DNA from: Cerrena zonata
Lineage: Eukaryota; Basidiomycota; Agaricomycetes; Polyporales; Cerrenaceae
Reading direction: 5' to 3'
NCBI GenBank assembly: GCA_038087015.1
Contig: JASBNA010000028.1
Span: forward strand, 372,001 to 436,000
DNA length: 64,000 nucleotides
Below, piece by piece: positions 1 through 10,250 of the stretch. Under the pieces are notes generated by a model. The model was not told the DNA's origin and did not search any database. It saw only the letters and a list, made by a program, of their open reading frames with translations. Both the position numbers and the translations under genes were made by a program. The first letter of the stretch is position 1; each line of letters begins with the position of its first letter.

Positions 1-3
1 AAC

Positions 4-792
4 TTATAAACCTTGTTGAGCTCTTCTTCTGTCACGTTCTTCAGAGATGGATAATTTAACACCCTTACCCTTTGGTAAAGAAACGTGTGGTCTAGCGGCT
101 TCGTTACCAATGATGAAAACGTTACCTAATCTAGTGACGAAAGTGTTTTCCAAAGAATCTTTGATGTGGACTAAATCGAAACCCCCTTCGTGTTTTTCTC
201 TGTGGGTGATAACACCAACTCTACCCAAGTTACGACCACCAGTAACCATGGCTAATTTACCGGTATCGAATTTCAAGACATCGGTAACTTTACCAGTAGC
301 TAAGTCAATTTTAACGGTATCGTTAGCTCTGATAACTGGATCTGGGTATCTGATAGTTCTACCATCGTGGGTAACAATGTATGGAATACCTCTTTTACCT
401 AAAGCAACTTTCTTAACTTTACCTAATTTGTAAGAAGCTTCTTCAGCGGTAATTCTGTGAACAGCGAATCTACCTTTGACATCGTAGACTAATCTGAAGT
501 GTTCGTTGGTAGCTTCTAAAGTGATGACATCCATGAAACCAGCTGGGAAAGTGGCATCGGTTCTGACTTTACCATCAACTTTAACGTGTTCTTGCATTAA
601 AATAGCTTTAACTTCTCTACCGTTTAAAGCATACTTCAATCTGTTTCTTAAGAAAACAACCAATGGTAAGGATTCTCTCAATTTGTGTGGACCAGCAGAT
701 GGTCTTGGGGCATAAGTACCGGACAATTTGTCCAACATCCAGTGGGATGGAGCTGCTAATCTCTTCAAGTGTTTCTGTGGACCTCTACCCAT
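4..792 (-). CDS. RPS4: 40S ribosomal protein eS4 (Rps4)
   Basis: Complete 262-codon reading frame encoding cytosolic small-subunit protein eS4, which sits on the solvent side of the 40S body near the mRNA exit. Residues 1-60 match the family closely ([20 protein letters not shown] and a [16 protein letters not shown] block). An S4-type RNA-binding segment and a KOW-like stretch ([11 protein letters not shown]) follow, and the protein ends in the family's [15 protein letters not shown] tail. Length equals the usual 261-263 residues. The ATG opens directly into MGRG, so no intron near the start codon is needed, unlike the S. cerevisiae copies. The stop lies three bases from the window edge, so the gene is just complete. 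Upstream Tbf1/Cbf1-type sites fit a ribosomal-protein promoter. Recognition is secure. Confidence 0.97.
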   Translation of the reverse strand: MGRGPQKHLKRLAAPSHWMLDKLSGTYAPRPSAGPHKLRESLPLVVFLRNRLKYALNGREVKAILMQEHVKVDGKVRTDATFPAGFMDVITLEATNEHFRLVYDVKGRFAVHRITAEEASYKLGKVKKVALGKRGIPYIVTHDGRTIRYPDPVIRANDTVKIDLATGKVTDVLKFDTGKLAMVTGGRNLGRVGVITHREKHEGGFDLVHIKDSLENTFVTRLGNVFIIGNEAARPHVSLPKGKGVKLSISEERDRRRAQQGL

Positions 793-1134
793 TTTGATTT
801 ATCAATGATTTGTGTGGTTACCTTAAAAGATTCCTTCAATAGAAGAACTACTCTTGTATGTATTTTTTTGTCCGGCAGAGTCTGCGCTTGGAGTAAGAAA
901 GTGAAAAATTTTGGTGCACCAAAAACTAAAAAAAAAAAAAAAAAATGAGAAACAAAAAAAAATCTCTTCATTTCAAGGGCTTCAGCCCTAGACGAGGTAT
1001 ATATCACGTGATGTGGATTTTGAAAAGATCAGTTTTTGCAGCCTGGTCTACAAAGGGACAGGATAATAAATAAAAGGGATATATGTATGTATGTACGCAG
1101 AAGTAGAGTCCTAAATAAGATTTGGGTATGCAAG
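793..1134. other. Intergenic: RPS4 promoter and GYP5 3' flank
   Basis: 342 bases between the RPS4 start and the repaired GYP5 stop. It holds a poly(A) tract near 930-946 and the ribosomal-protein motifs listed separately. No open frame of interest was seen. Confidence 0.7.
983..1011. promoter_or_regulatory. Tbf1-like plus Cbf1 (TCACGTGA) sites upstream of RPS4
   Basis: CAGCCCTAGAC (983-993) resembles the Tbf1 half-site, and the perfect palindrome TCACGTGA (1004-1011) is a Cbf1-type E-box. Both lie 190-220 bp upstream of RPS4. In Candida-type yeasts, Tbf1 and Cbf1 are the known general regulators of ribosomal protein genes. That these sites serve RPS4 is inference. Confidence 0.6.
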
Positions 1135-4100
1135 CTAGGCCTTTTTATTCCAAGGGAACCATTTCTTAGCGGTTTTTGATTTCAATTCATTCGTTAATTT
1201 TTCATCTTCGGCCATCAAATTAACTAATTCGTCTTCCAAGTTGGCGAATTTTTCAGGTTTCTTGGGCATTGATAACCAATAATTCTTGAATATCATTCTC
1301 TATTTTAGTTGGAATGGCAGGAGATTTCAAAACACTAGAATTAAGGCTGGGGGACGATTCAGAATCGGGACTACTGACCATTTTTGATTGTAATTCCTCG
1401 ATATCTAATCTTAATTGATCGATTTGTTTATGTAAATCTTCATTATCATTTAATATTTCAGGTAACTCAACCTTAATGTCCACCATATGTTGAACGATTT
1501 CAATATGGTCTCTATTAACGTTTGCATATTCCGTTTCCAACAATTTAATATCATGTCTCAATTTACCATTTTGAATTCTCAATTCTTCGATTTCTTCAAT
1601 TTTAGAAGTTTCATTTATATAAATGTTTTCGAATTCTAATTCAAATTTATTTAAATCTAATGGAACAACATTGATTTGCATTGCATCATAAACTAGTTCA
1701 TCTAATTTATAATAACCCTTTTGTTGTTTACTAGTATTACTACCACCATAGATAGAACCTCTGTTACCTCCAAGTAATGAGAATCTTTTAGAAACGGACC
1801 CAGATCTATTAAGTCCAGTTGAAGCTCTCTTGGAAGATTTGGAGGTATTTGAAGAGCCAGCTGGAGGAGCAGTGGCAGTACTAATAATATTACCATCTTT
1901 ATCAAAATTTATAAATTCTTCATTAACGTAAAGATTGAATAAATTTGATTTCAAAAATTCTAATAGTTTATCAAATTTTAAATTAATCAAATTTGATTCA
2001 TTCTTTATCATTAAATTAATTGAAAATTTCAAAATTGCTTCGATACCTTGAGTTATAATAATATCAAAAATTCTTAAAACAATATCAAGTGGGAACTTAT
2101 AAGCAAAAAAGGTTAAAAACCATTGAGAAGCATACATTGATGATTTTATCCCTTGCTTTACTAAATGATTATATAAACGAGGTGAGTAAATTTCCAATAA
2201 TCTATCGAATTCATATAGTAAGAGATGTAATCCTTTCATTTCTGGGCAAAATAATGATCTTAATTTATAATCCTTCATTAAAGTAACTAATAATCCAAAG
2301 CATTCTGATTCATTCATATTCATAATCAATGGAACAACAATGAAAATCATCCCTTGAGTATAACCAACATCCGGATCAAATAAAGAATAAGCTTTTATAA
2401 CATTGAATAATTCATCAGTTTTTTTAATTTGATCAACATTAGTGAAAAAACTTGTTCTCGTTAAATCTCTCTTAATTGATTTTTCATGAATTGAAGTTTC
2501 ATTTTTCAATTGAAGATAAAATTCTTCTAATTGAAAATTTTTCAGTTTTGCAATTACTTGCCAAACAATACCTCTAAACTCTTTTGGTATACCTTTCATT
2601 ATTGTTTTGTGTAATTCATCGCTTTCATTCTTAATAACTGATTCATAATCATTTACTACTCTTGTCCAAAATTCCCAATCAATATCATAATCAAAAAAGT
2701 CATTACTTACACCACCAACAGTATCTTTAATATCATTAAAAGTTTTCTTTATGGTTTCACTTCCTGAATTGATTTGCTCTCTCGCTTTTATATCTTTTGA
2801 TTCAAATCCACGATTAATTTCGTTAAATTTTGATTGTAATAAGAAATTAGAAGTATTTGATTGATAACTTGCAGAAACTTCACTTAATCTTTTCAATGAT
2901 TCTTCGTCAGTTTTGGAAGTGTTGATAACTGCATTTGGTTGGTCTAATCTTAAACAGTCTTTAATTGACTTTCTACTTGGTAATGGTGGTTCATTGACAA
3001 GTTCCTGGTCATCAATATTTTCATTGTGATCATTATTTGAATGAATTGATTTGGCAATAAAAGGTTCTTGTAAAGTTTGAGCATTACGTTGAGGGCTATC
3101 GATTGGACTATAAGCTTTTGAATAATTTGAACCAATTCGTTGTATTGGACTATTGTTACTAATTTTAGCAGGACTATCTGGAGGTAATTGAGAAGAAGAT
3201 GACAGACCAGGAATACCACGATTGGAAGTAGTTGATTTTGCAGGAGACATGAGGTTTCTACTTGGACTGGCTTGAACAGAATTAGATGATTCACTATAAC
3301 TGTCAGGAATGATATTTTGATGATCTGGAGCTTTGTCAAAATCGCCTTCATTAACTTTAGTATCATCATCACTTTGAGGTTTGCTAGGACTATCAACAAC
3401 CAAAACTTCTTTTTCTATTGGTTCTTCTTTGATTTTAGAATCACCGTTCAAAGTTTTATCGTGATCATTGATTGGACTTTCGTGATTTGCATCGGTTGAA
3501 TCTTGATGATTTTCATTGATTAGACTTTCACGGTCTTCATTGATTGCGCTTTCATGATACTCATCATTGGTTTTGAGTGGACTCTCACTATCGATAATAC
3601 CTTCAGTGTTTTCGTTCTTTTTAACTGCATCTTCACTATTCTGATCAAGATCAACAACCGGAGAATTTTGATCTGGAACTTGAGGGTCAATCACTTCTGG
3701 AATATCTTCTTCGGGGTTTTCATTTTTCAAAGCTTCGTCATTGACAATTGGTTTTGGAACAACCACCGTTAACTTTTCCTCTTCATTACTCACTGGATTT
3801 GTTGATTCAATTTCGCCATTTGCATCATTTTTCACTTCTTCAGCCTCTCCATCTCTATCAAGCTGAATAGTGGTATCCTGAAGTACATCTTCGTCGCCCT
3901 CACGCTTTTGTTCTTCTTCTTCTAGTGGATCTTCTGCTTGATCGTCTTGATCTCCTTGTTCTGGTTCTTCTTGTTCTTCTTGTTGTTTCTTCTTGTTCTT
4001 CTTCTTGTTCTTCTTCTTCTTATTCTTTTTGCTATTACTCGAGACATTAGAGTCAATGGTTTGTTCTGTTTCAACCGAGTGAATTGACTCTGCGGTATGT

Positions 4101-4228
4101 GCGTTCAATGTAGAGGCTGGACTATTAGCCTTCTGGATACTTGGAGTTGCATCATTATCATTATCGTTATTCATGGAAAGATTCTGATCTGATATAGCGT
4201 CTTCGAACTCATCCGTAGATACCGACAT
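1135..4228 (-). CDS. GYP5: TBC-domain RabGAP, Gyp5/Gyl1 type (frame break near C-terminus)
   Basis: GTPase-activating protein for Ypt/Rab GTPases in exocytic traffic (family knowledge). Residues 1-520 are acidic and low-complexity with a Lys-rich block near 65-82. The TBC domain spans about 545-775. It has the arginine-finger motif IxxDxxR (IKRDLTR, about 585) and the glutamine-finger motif YTQGM (about 623). A coiled coil follows (about 880-960). The first frame stops at 1253-1255 after 991 codons. In the +1 frame, 39 more coiled-coil-like codons ending WFPWNKKA run to a stop at 1135. Removing one G from the run 1264-1266 (CCC to CC on the coding strand) joins them into 1030 residues with NAKKPEKF at the junction. 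The family assignment is firm. GYP5 versus GYL1 is less certain. Confidence 0.85.
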
Positions 4229-4562
4229 TGTGACTAAACCTGGTGGCGGGTCTTCTTTGTAGATTCAGATCAAAGCAGGTGTAGTTGTTAAGAATTGAAT
4301 TCCTTAAAAGAACAGATTGTTACTTCAAAATGTCTGATTCGATTTTGTTTACAGAAAAAAGAGAAAAAAACACGGGAGACACCAAAACAAAAAAAAAAAA
4401 AATCACAACAAAGGAATGTCCGTCAACGCTACAAGCAGTGAAATCTACTGAACTACAATTACTAGTAATACAAAATGTTCATAAAGCATATAGAAGTACA
4501 TATCTAAACCGATGTAGACCACGAAGAAATGAAAAAAGAAAAACCCCCCACCAGAGACACTA
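4229..4562. other. Intergenic: GYP5 promoter region
   Basis: 334 bases upstream of GYP5 and downstream of the next minus-strand gene. It contains an A-run near 4390-4400. I see no gene. Confidence 0.6.
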
Positions 4563-5802
4563 CTAGGCCCAGTAAAAATCGTCGTAACTATTAATTTGGA
4601 TATTATTCGAGTTAGTTCTAACTCGGTTGATTGACTCGGTTTCGATTTGTTTTATTGAGGAAGAATTCAAGCGTTGATCTTCTTCACTGGTAGAAATCAA
4701 ATCGTGATCTTCGTCATTGATGGAAGATTGCAGGTTATCAGATAAGTTAAAATTACTCAAGATATCAAATTCGCTGATTGGAATTGTAGGAGGAGACGAT
4801 GATGAAGAGGAAAGATTATCAAAGGCATCTTCTTCTTCGTAGATGGTTCCGTGGTGAATATCTTTTTCTAATAAAAGAGATTGTAATTTATTTTTATCAC
4901 AATTAGGGAAATAAATTCTTATAATATTTTGATTTGATAAATATTTAAGGGGTAATTCACCTAATTCGCTTAACTTGATTAAATCTGTTTTAATTTCAAT
5001 TAGAGTTTTTTCAAAAGTTTTAACATTTTCAATCATTTCATTTAAAATATCTTCATTTAAGATGGTTGAAGAAGGAATTAATAATTTTGGATTAATTGAG
5101 AAATCAAGATAACAAGATTTGATAATTTCGTGTTCGGTGACAGAAATGTCATCTTCAATATTTGAATTTTTGGATAAATTCAATATAGTATCATGAAATT
5201 TAGGAGATAATGATAAATTAAGTAATAAGTTCGATTTTGGTTGATCAAGTTTAGAATCTTCATAAAATTTTGAATGATTAAGCTTCAATCTTTTATTAGA
5301 CAACGAATCAACCCCTAAGCTTTGACGAAGCACGGAAATTACCGTTGGTGCTTTATAAAATTTAAAACGGTACCACAGTTGATAACTTGATTGGAAATTC
5401 TTATAGATCAACGTATTCTTACTCGTTTGATTAATAAACTTAAACCAGCTTATCTTATATTTTGAATTAAGAATATTTGAATAGTTAGAATAGCTTCTTT
5501 TCTGTAATGAACTACCAACATTAATAAATTTTTGTTTTGGTATTTTAGTAAAACGATCCAAAACTGAACTCAATAAGTGCAAAAATCGTTTGGTTCTACA
5601 AGCATGGGCACCAAAATTATTCTTATTGAACCTTCTTGAAGGGACTGGAACTCTTACTGGAACTGGAACCGGGTGATTTAGCAGGATGATTGGCCAAGTT
5701 GTTTTCAATATGTTCACTTAACTCTTCTAAAGCTTGTTTGATCCTTTTGGAAATATTTCTAGCTCTCAAAGAGACTAGATTCCTTAATTGGGAGGAGAAC
5801 AT
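4563..5802 (-). CDS. Conserved-looking protein of unknown function (one frame break)
   Basis: I do not recognise this protein. The 384-codon downstream frame begins in a doubtful repeat-derived segment (PVPVPVRVPVP). Another frame starts with ATG at 5800-5802 and reads MFSSQLRNLVSLRARNISK, a basic, Arg/Ser-rich, amphipathic N-terminus. It stops shortly after the overlap. Deleting one base of the G run 5641-5643 joins both into 412 residues. The N-terminus resembles a mitochondrial presequence (inference). The middle is rich in Lys and Asn with a predicted helical segment (about 250-290). The C-terminal third is acidic and Ser-rich and ends DDFYWA. The aromatic acidic tail looks like a conserved short motif, but I cannot name the family. 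Confidence 0.6.
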
Positions 5803-6198
5803 TGAGCGGCTTGTTGAATAGATCTAGGGAATAGTTTTGATGAATCAATAGTTCATCCTTGATGAAAGATCAAGTATAGGTTTATCTCTTTATCTTTTGA
5901 TGACTGTTTTCTAAAGGAGGGAATTCGGGAGTGCCGTTACCGGGAAGCGATTTTTCGTATCCGAATTTCGGTAAATTCGCACTACGAAATTTCAACTGGA
6001 ATTGAAAACCAATCAACAATTTGCACCCATTTTAACAGATAACAGGTACCAATCGGGTCAGCCTGGTCAGATAGAGCCACATGATCCACTGGAAGAATAC
6101 ACCCGGTTACAAGACTTCAAAGAGCAATCGTCTATTATAAGAACATAAACACAGTATAAAGAGAATATAAAATCATAAGGGGAGGGGTGGGTTTAGTT
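5803..6198. other. Intergenic: promoter of the unknown gene, 3' flank of the GAL4-like gene
   Basis: 396 bases between two minus-strand genes. A GC-richer patch near 5930-5990 contains small inverted repeats. No gene seen. Confidence 0.6.
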
Positions 6199-7334
6199 TC
6201 ACACATTCATTAAGGCATCATCATCCATAACTTCATCAAAAATAAAATCATAATCATTTTTCTTTGATTTATCAGAGGGTAAATTGTATAGATTAGTTTT
6301 TTGTTTTTTCAATTTTTTCCTATGATCATTTAAGAAATCATCATCATCTTCAAAATCGTAATTAAAAGAGTTTAGGAAAGTAGCGATGAAGGAGAGGTTA
6401 AAGAAGCGGAGTTGGTTGAGTTGTTGCTTATCGGGTGGTTCATCTGGGATGAGTTTTTATAAGTGATATGTTGTTGAGGATAATTATTAAAAGGATGATG
6501 AGAATTTTTCAAAATAGTTGGGGTTATGAATTGGTAAGGTTTTGAATTTGCAGGAGGTTGTTCAGTTGGGATATTATTTAAGATGAAATCGTCAATGATC
6601 TCCTGTTTGATTTTTATCTTATCATATTTATGACTGTAAATATTGGAATTCTTGGTGGTTGTGTTTGAAGTTGTGTTGGTTAAATTAGTAGTAGACTTCA
6701 TCACGTGATCCATGCTATTATTTTCATCATCTTCATCTTCACTAAAGATTGATAAATTTGGAGAGTGGACAATTGAATTAGACTGGGAGTTGAGTTGAGA
6801 GTTGAATTGGGAATTGTATTTTGGTGATGTTGGTTGGTGGGGTTGTTGTTGGGGTTGTTGGTGCAGGTGCTTGTGCAGGTGCTGGTGGTGTTGGTGTTGG
6901 GTGGCTTGTTTCGGAGATTCTTTTGGTTTTATAACAGTTGGTTCAATTTTTTCTAAATTGACTTTGTAATTTGATAATAAAGTTTCATAATTTTCATTTA
7001 AATCATTCATCGAATATTTATCCCAAAAATTATTTGGTAATAAGTATTCTAAAATTTTTTCATAATTATTAACTTTATTTTCAACTTCAGTTAAATGAGC
7101 TCTTGTTAACGGGGATCTAACCGTTCTTGGGCTATAGGAACAATTCCAATTATGTTGGATACACTTCGTACAACGAGGTAATTCTTTTGAACAACGTAAT
7201 TTACGTTTTCTACATGAATCACAAGCTTGTTCAATAGCGGATGAAGCGGCATTACCATTATTAACAGTATTAGTAGGATCAATCATATCAACTTGACTAG
7301 AACCAAATTCAGAAACAAGATTATCAGAAACCAT
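6199..7334 (-). CDS. GAL4: Gal4-type Zn(2)Cys(6) transcription factor (frame break near C-terminus)
   Basis: DNA-binding regulator of the Gal4/Lac9 type. The binuclear cluster has Cys at 38, 41, 48, 55, 58 and 65 (C-x2-C-x6-C-x6-C-x2-C-x6-C). The linker [20 protein letters not shown] is nearly diagnostic for Gal4/Lac9. A short heptad dimerisation segment (about 82-100) follows, then a long Asn/Gln/His-rich region. The first frame stops after 320 codons. Another frame continues with an acidic segment ([16 protein letters not shown], later [12 protein letters not shown]) ending at 6199, which looks like a Gal4-type activation tail. Adding one base to the A run 6377-6379 joins them into 378 residues. 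The large central domain of S. cerevisiae Gal4 is missing, as in Candida albicans, where Gal4 controls glycolytic rather than GAL genes (family knowledge). Confidence 0.8.
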
Positions 7335-8263
7335 CGAAACAGTTATCCATTGAAAAAGGAAAAGTAGTTATATGAAAATTTATCAGTAGTTATAAAAGCA
7401 ATGACGAATCTGCAATCAACAGAACGACATTTTTTTCAGTTATTAAACATTGGGCCCCAAACAATACAAGCGATAGGGAGGATGCAAGATCCTTCTGGTG
7501 TATGGGTCTGCGCGGTTTTTTTTTTTTTTTTTGGTTTTCGTTCTTGGGAAGTTTTGGACAAATCTGGAAATGTATGTCCGACAGAAAATACGCTAACACA
7601 ACAAAGAAAACGTTTTTTTTTTTTTTTATTTTTTTAGTGAATATTCTTTATTGATTGGGTTTGTGTGATGGGTTATTTTTTGTAATTTATTTTTTGTTTT
7701 TGTTGTAAATTATTTTTTTTTTTTTTGGTAAATTATTTTTTCTTTTGGTGATTTATTTTTTCTTTTGGTGATTTATTTTTTTTTTTTGGTAGGATTTTCC
7801 ATTTTTTCTTACCTGAAATTATTTAACTGGTTAGTTTTTGTAACTTTTCCCAAGCTTTCGATGAGTATTAATCCAGAAACAATGCTGGGAGTTTTTCCGG
7901 GTAGTGAAGGCTAAAAGTGACTTTCCCGCTCGCGGCTTACAGTTATCATTTTGATCTACACCGAGATCGATACTCCGATTCGATACTCCGAGTCGATTAT
8001 GTGGAAAAGAACCAATAACTACTTTAACCATAACCTATATAACTTAAACAAAAGAAAGAAAAAGGGGACAACAAAAATAGAAGAAGAGAAGGACGACGAC
8101 ATTTTTGCTTTGTAAACTTTAGCTCAGCTTGAAGAAGAGGGGAACCACCAAAGATGTTGGTCTTTTGTCGTTTTGCCCTTTTGCAATGATTCCCCACTTG
8201 AAAAGAGGGGATTGCAGTCGATTGGGTAGTGTCAAAAGAAAAGAAAAAGACCCGGGTCGTGTA
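7335..8263. other. Intergenic: T-rich region with short tandem repeats
   Basis: 929 bases between the GAL4-like start and the E2 gene's stop. Poly(T) tracts lie near 7517-7532, 7615-7634 and 7709-7726. A 20-bp direct repeat is listed separately. A 13-bp repeat of TCGATACTCCGA lies around 7966-7993. Small open frames on both strands lack family signatures. Confidence 0.55.
7741..7780. repeat. Tandem 20-bp repeat, two exact copies
   Basis: TCTTTTGGTGATTTATTTTT occurs at 7741-7760 and again at 7761-7780. Degenerate partial copies of TTTTGGT..ATTTTTT lie on both sides. Simple T-rich promoter expansion. Confidence 0.85.
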
Positions 8264-8710
8264 TTAGACGTTATCGTCATGATAAACGAAACTAGTGTTT
8301 TTTGGATTTTTAATTCCCAGTTTAACGTAGTTATCATTGTCGGGAGGTAATTCACTTAGTTGATTATTTTCCAACATACTTTGTATACTCAACACAATTG
8401 ACTCAACACTACAAGCAGGAGTCCAGTCGTCTCCAAGCAAATTGAGACAAATGTGTCCATTTGAATAAATGTGGGGGTGGACCGGTATTGAATCCTGAAA
8501 TGTAACTATTGGAGAATCAACTGGGTAATTTTTCGTTATTGTAATATTTAGTTTATAGGAATTATTTTGGTAAACTTGGTGATTTTGAAATCTCAACCGA
8601 TACTTGAACGTGGTCAAGTCCAGTTCTTCTTTGAGAAACTCAATGTTGTGTAGTTCCACTTGATTGGCTCTCTTGAACTCTTTATTAAGTCTTTTCTGGT
8701 ATAAATGCAT
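8264..8710 (-). CDS. UBE2W-like ubiquitin-conjugating enzyme (E2)
   Basis: Complete 148-residue E2. The catalytic region reads IPVHPHIYSNGHICLNLL, with active Cys88 and an HPH (78-80) in place of the usual HPN. The C-terminal part contains DDWTPACSVESIVLSIQSML and ends PPDNDNYVKLGIKNP then FVYHDDNV. HPH plus the YHDD end is the pattern of UBE2W (S. pombe Ubc16), an E2 that puts ubiquitin on substrate N-termini (family knowledge). Other yeast E2s (Ubc1-13) do not end this way. S. cerevisiae has no obvious counterpart. Start and stop agree with family length (about 150). Catalytic residues look intact, so it should be active. Confidence 0.85.
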   Translation of the reverse strand: MHLYQKRLNKEFKRANQVELHNIEFLKEELDLTTFKYRLRFQNHQVYQNNSYKLNITITKNYPVDSPIVTFQDSIPVHPHIYSNGHICLNLLGDDWTPACSVESIVLSIQSMLENNQLSELPPDNDNYVKLGIKNPKNTSFVYHDDNV

Positions 8711-9277
8711 CTGCTATCGGTGGTTAAGGGGGTTGTTTTATTCGAACCAGAAAAAATTATATTGGGTTGATATCATTAAAAGTCGTGCGCGCGTGGTTTT
8801 GGCCTGGTGCTCGGGTGTTTTGCTTGGTTGCAAAAACCCATGAGATTATCAAGCTGGTTCAAATATTGGAAATACAACATGAATGAATATACTAGGGTCT
8901 GTAGATCTTACATAACACACGCAATAAGTCTATTAGATGCATACTAATAACGAGTAGCTGTTACTAACTAGAAAATCTTTCAGCTGTTCTTAAAGGGAAA
9001 AAAACTTTACTACAATTAACACCAGTGTAATAGAAACCATAAATAAAATATATATTACCCAATGACAACTCGGTACGCACTGACCTTTTCTTTCCATTAT
9101 TCAATGGGATTAGTCACAAAGGTTCACACAAGCAAACTTCTAGACATTTCCGTATAGCGAGGAAATGCCTACTTATTATACTCATGTTTTTGTAATAGAT
9201 ACACCTCTTCGACGCTGTTTCACATAGGACGCCTTCGCTTATGCCTCAGCTTGATGTATGTGATCGGATCGGATCTA

Positions 9278-9406
9278 AGACCCAGCATCATCTCCAGAGC
9301 TTCATGGTCTGACAGGTCTTTTGATCTGGACCACACCAGATCAAGAAAGAACCCTCCTTTTGTGTGAATCGTGGACCTTTGACCAGTTCACGGGTGAAGC
9401 AGGTCC
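9278..9406. other. Hairpin-rich segment, possible non-coding RNA
   Basis: Three stem structures lie in a row. AGACC (9278-9282) pairs with GGTCT (9306-9310). TTGATCTGG (9321-9329) pairs perfectly with CCAGATCAA (9336-9344) around a 6-base loop. GGACCT (9373-9378) pairs with AGGTCC (9401-9406). The segment is more GC-rich than its surroundings. Strand and identity are unknown. It does not match snRNA, SRP, RNase P or tRNA signatures that I can recall. Confidence 0.4.
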
Positions 9407-9837
9407 CTGATAAGAGATACATTCTTCGTTAAATATATTTTATGTTCATATTCTACAGTTTAACAGGTCATACTTTGCTTTAACAACGACGTGAAAATCA
9501 ATATAATCAGCCATCAGTAATCTGATCTAACTAGTACCTATTGCATGTGTTAGTTGTCTGTCTTGGAAACTGTGTCTATTTACTGGACTTATGTAGAAGA
9601 TAAAGGTCTGATCTACCCATACAACCCGATAGGTCAAATACAAAATAATGTGCATTATCCAACTTAGATTCATTATTCAAGCTATGGTAATACTCTATCT
9701 TGCTGTAAAATGCCACTAGGCAGTATAAGGCTCATCAAATCCTTCGAAAACCGCCTTTTCAAGGCTTTTCAAAGAAAATTGGATTTCCGACCTCAAACAA
9801 AGCTCGTTTGGACAAAACCCCAAAATTTGAACTCAAC

Positions 9838-9958
9838 GTCTACGGCCATATCCAGCATAAAGCATGATTACCCGTCCGATCAATAATTATTAAGCTGCTG
9901 AGAGCGATGCTGAGTACGTTAGTGGGAGACCATAATGGAAACCATCGTGCTGTAGACT
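9838..9958 (+). rRNA. 5S ribosomal RNA gene, divergent dispersed copy
   Basis: 121 nt aligning without gaps to the yeast 5S sequence as I remember it, at about 70% identity by eye. The conserved core CCCGTCCGATCAA (9871-9883) is present. The box A region AAGCTGCTGAGAGCG (9892-9906) and box C region GTTAGTGGGAGACC (9918-9931) of the TFIIIA promoter are also recognisable. Helix I is fully paired although changed: GTCTACGG (9838-9845) with CTGTAGAC (9950-9957). CGATG (9905-9909) pairs with CATCG (9943-9947), where standard 5S has CCTGA/TCAGG. CAGCA (9853-9857) pairs with TGCTG (9896-9900). A pol III T-run follows. The compensatory changes argue for a selected gene rather than a decaying copy. 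It stands alone, away from any rDNA in this window. Confidence 0.85.
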
Positions 9959-9962
9959 CTTC

Positions 9963-9967
9963 TTTTT
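9963..9967 (+). terminator. Pol III terminator of the 5S gene
   Basis: A run of five T residues five bases after the 5S 3' end, the normal RNA polymerase III stop signal on the coding strand. Confidence 0.7.
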
Positions 9968-10250
9968 ACTAATTTTCTTTTTGCAAAAATTTAGTTTTTG
10001 ATGGCTGAAATTTTTTTTTTTTTTTTTTTTTTGTGATCCGATGACTGTCGCAGATGATGTTGCAGTAGTATTTTGCAGTCAATTCACACATACTATATAC
10101 AGACAACGTCATGGCTATGCCTTGAAAGGAGGTATGGCAATAGAGCTCACCACGGAAATTGAACAATATCTCGTTTGATGGTCTCACAAATTTATTTTGA
10201 ATTATAATCTTTTTTGCTAAAATTTACATTATATTATACAATTATAAATA

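Larger units (their letters stand above)
8711..10250. other. 1.5-kb gene-free region holding a 5S rRNA gene and a structured segment
   Basis: Between the E2 promoter and the SGS1 stop. No credible protein frame is present. It contains the divergent 5S gene (9838-9958) and a hairpin-rich segment (9278-9406). A 23-base T run lies near 10011-10033. The rest shows no pattern I can name. Confidence 0.6.

Noticed and set aside
7831..8350. Several 66-78-codon frames on both strands before the E2 gene
   Set aside because: Frames overlap each other and the E2 stop. No recognisable motif. They look like random open reading in AT-rich sequence.
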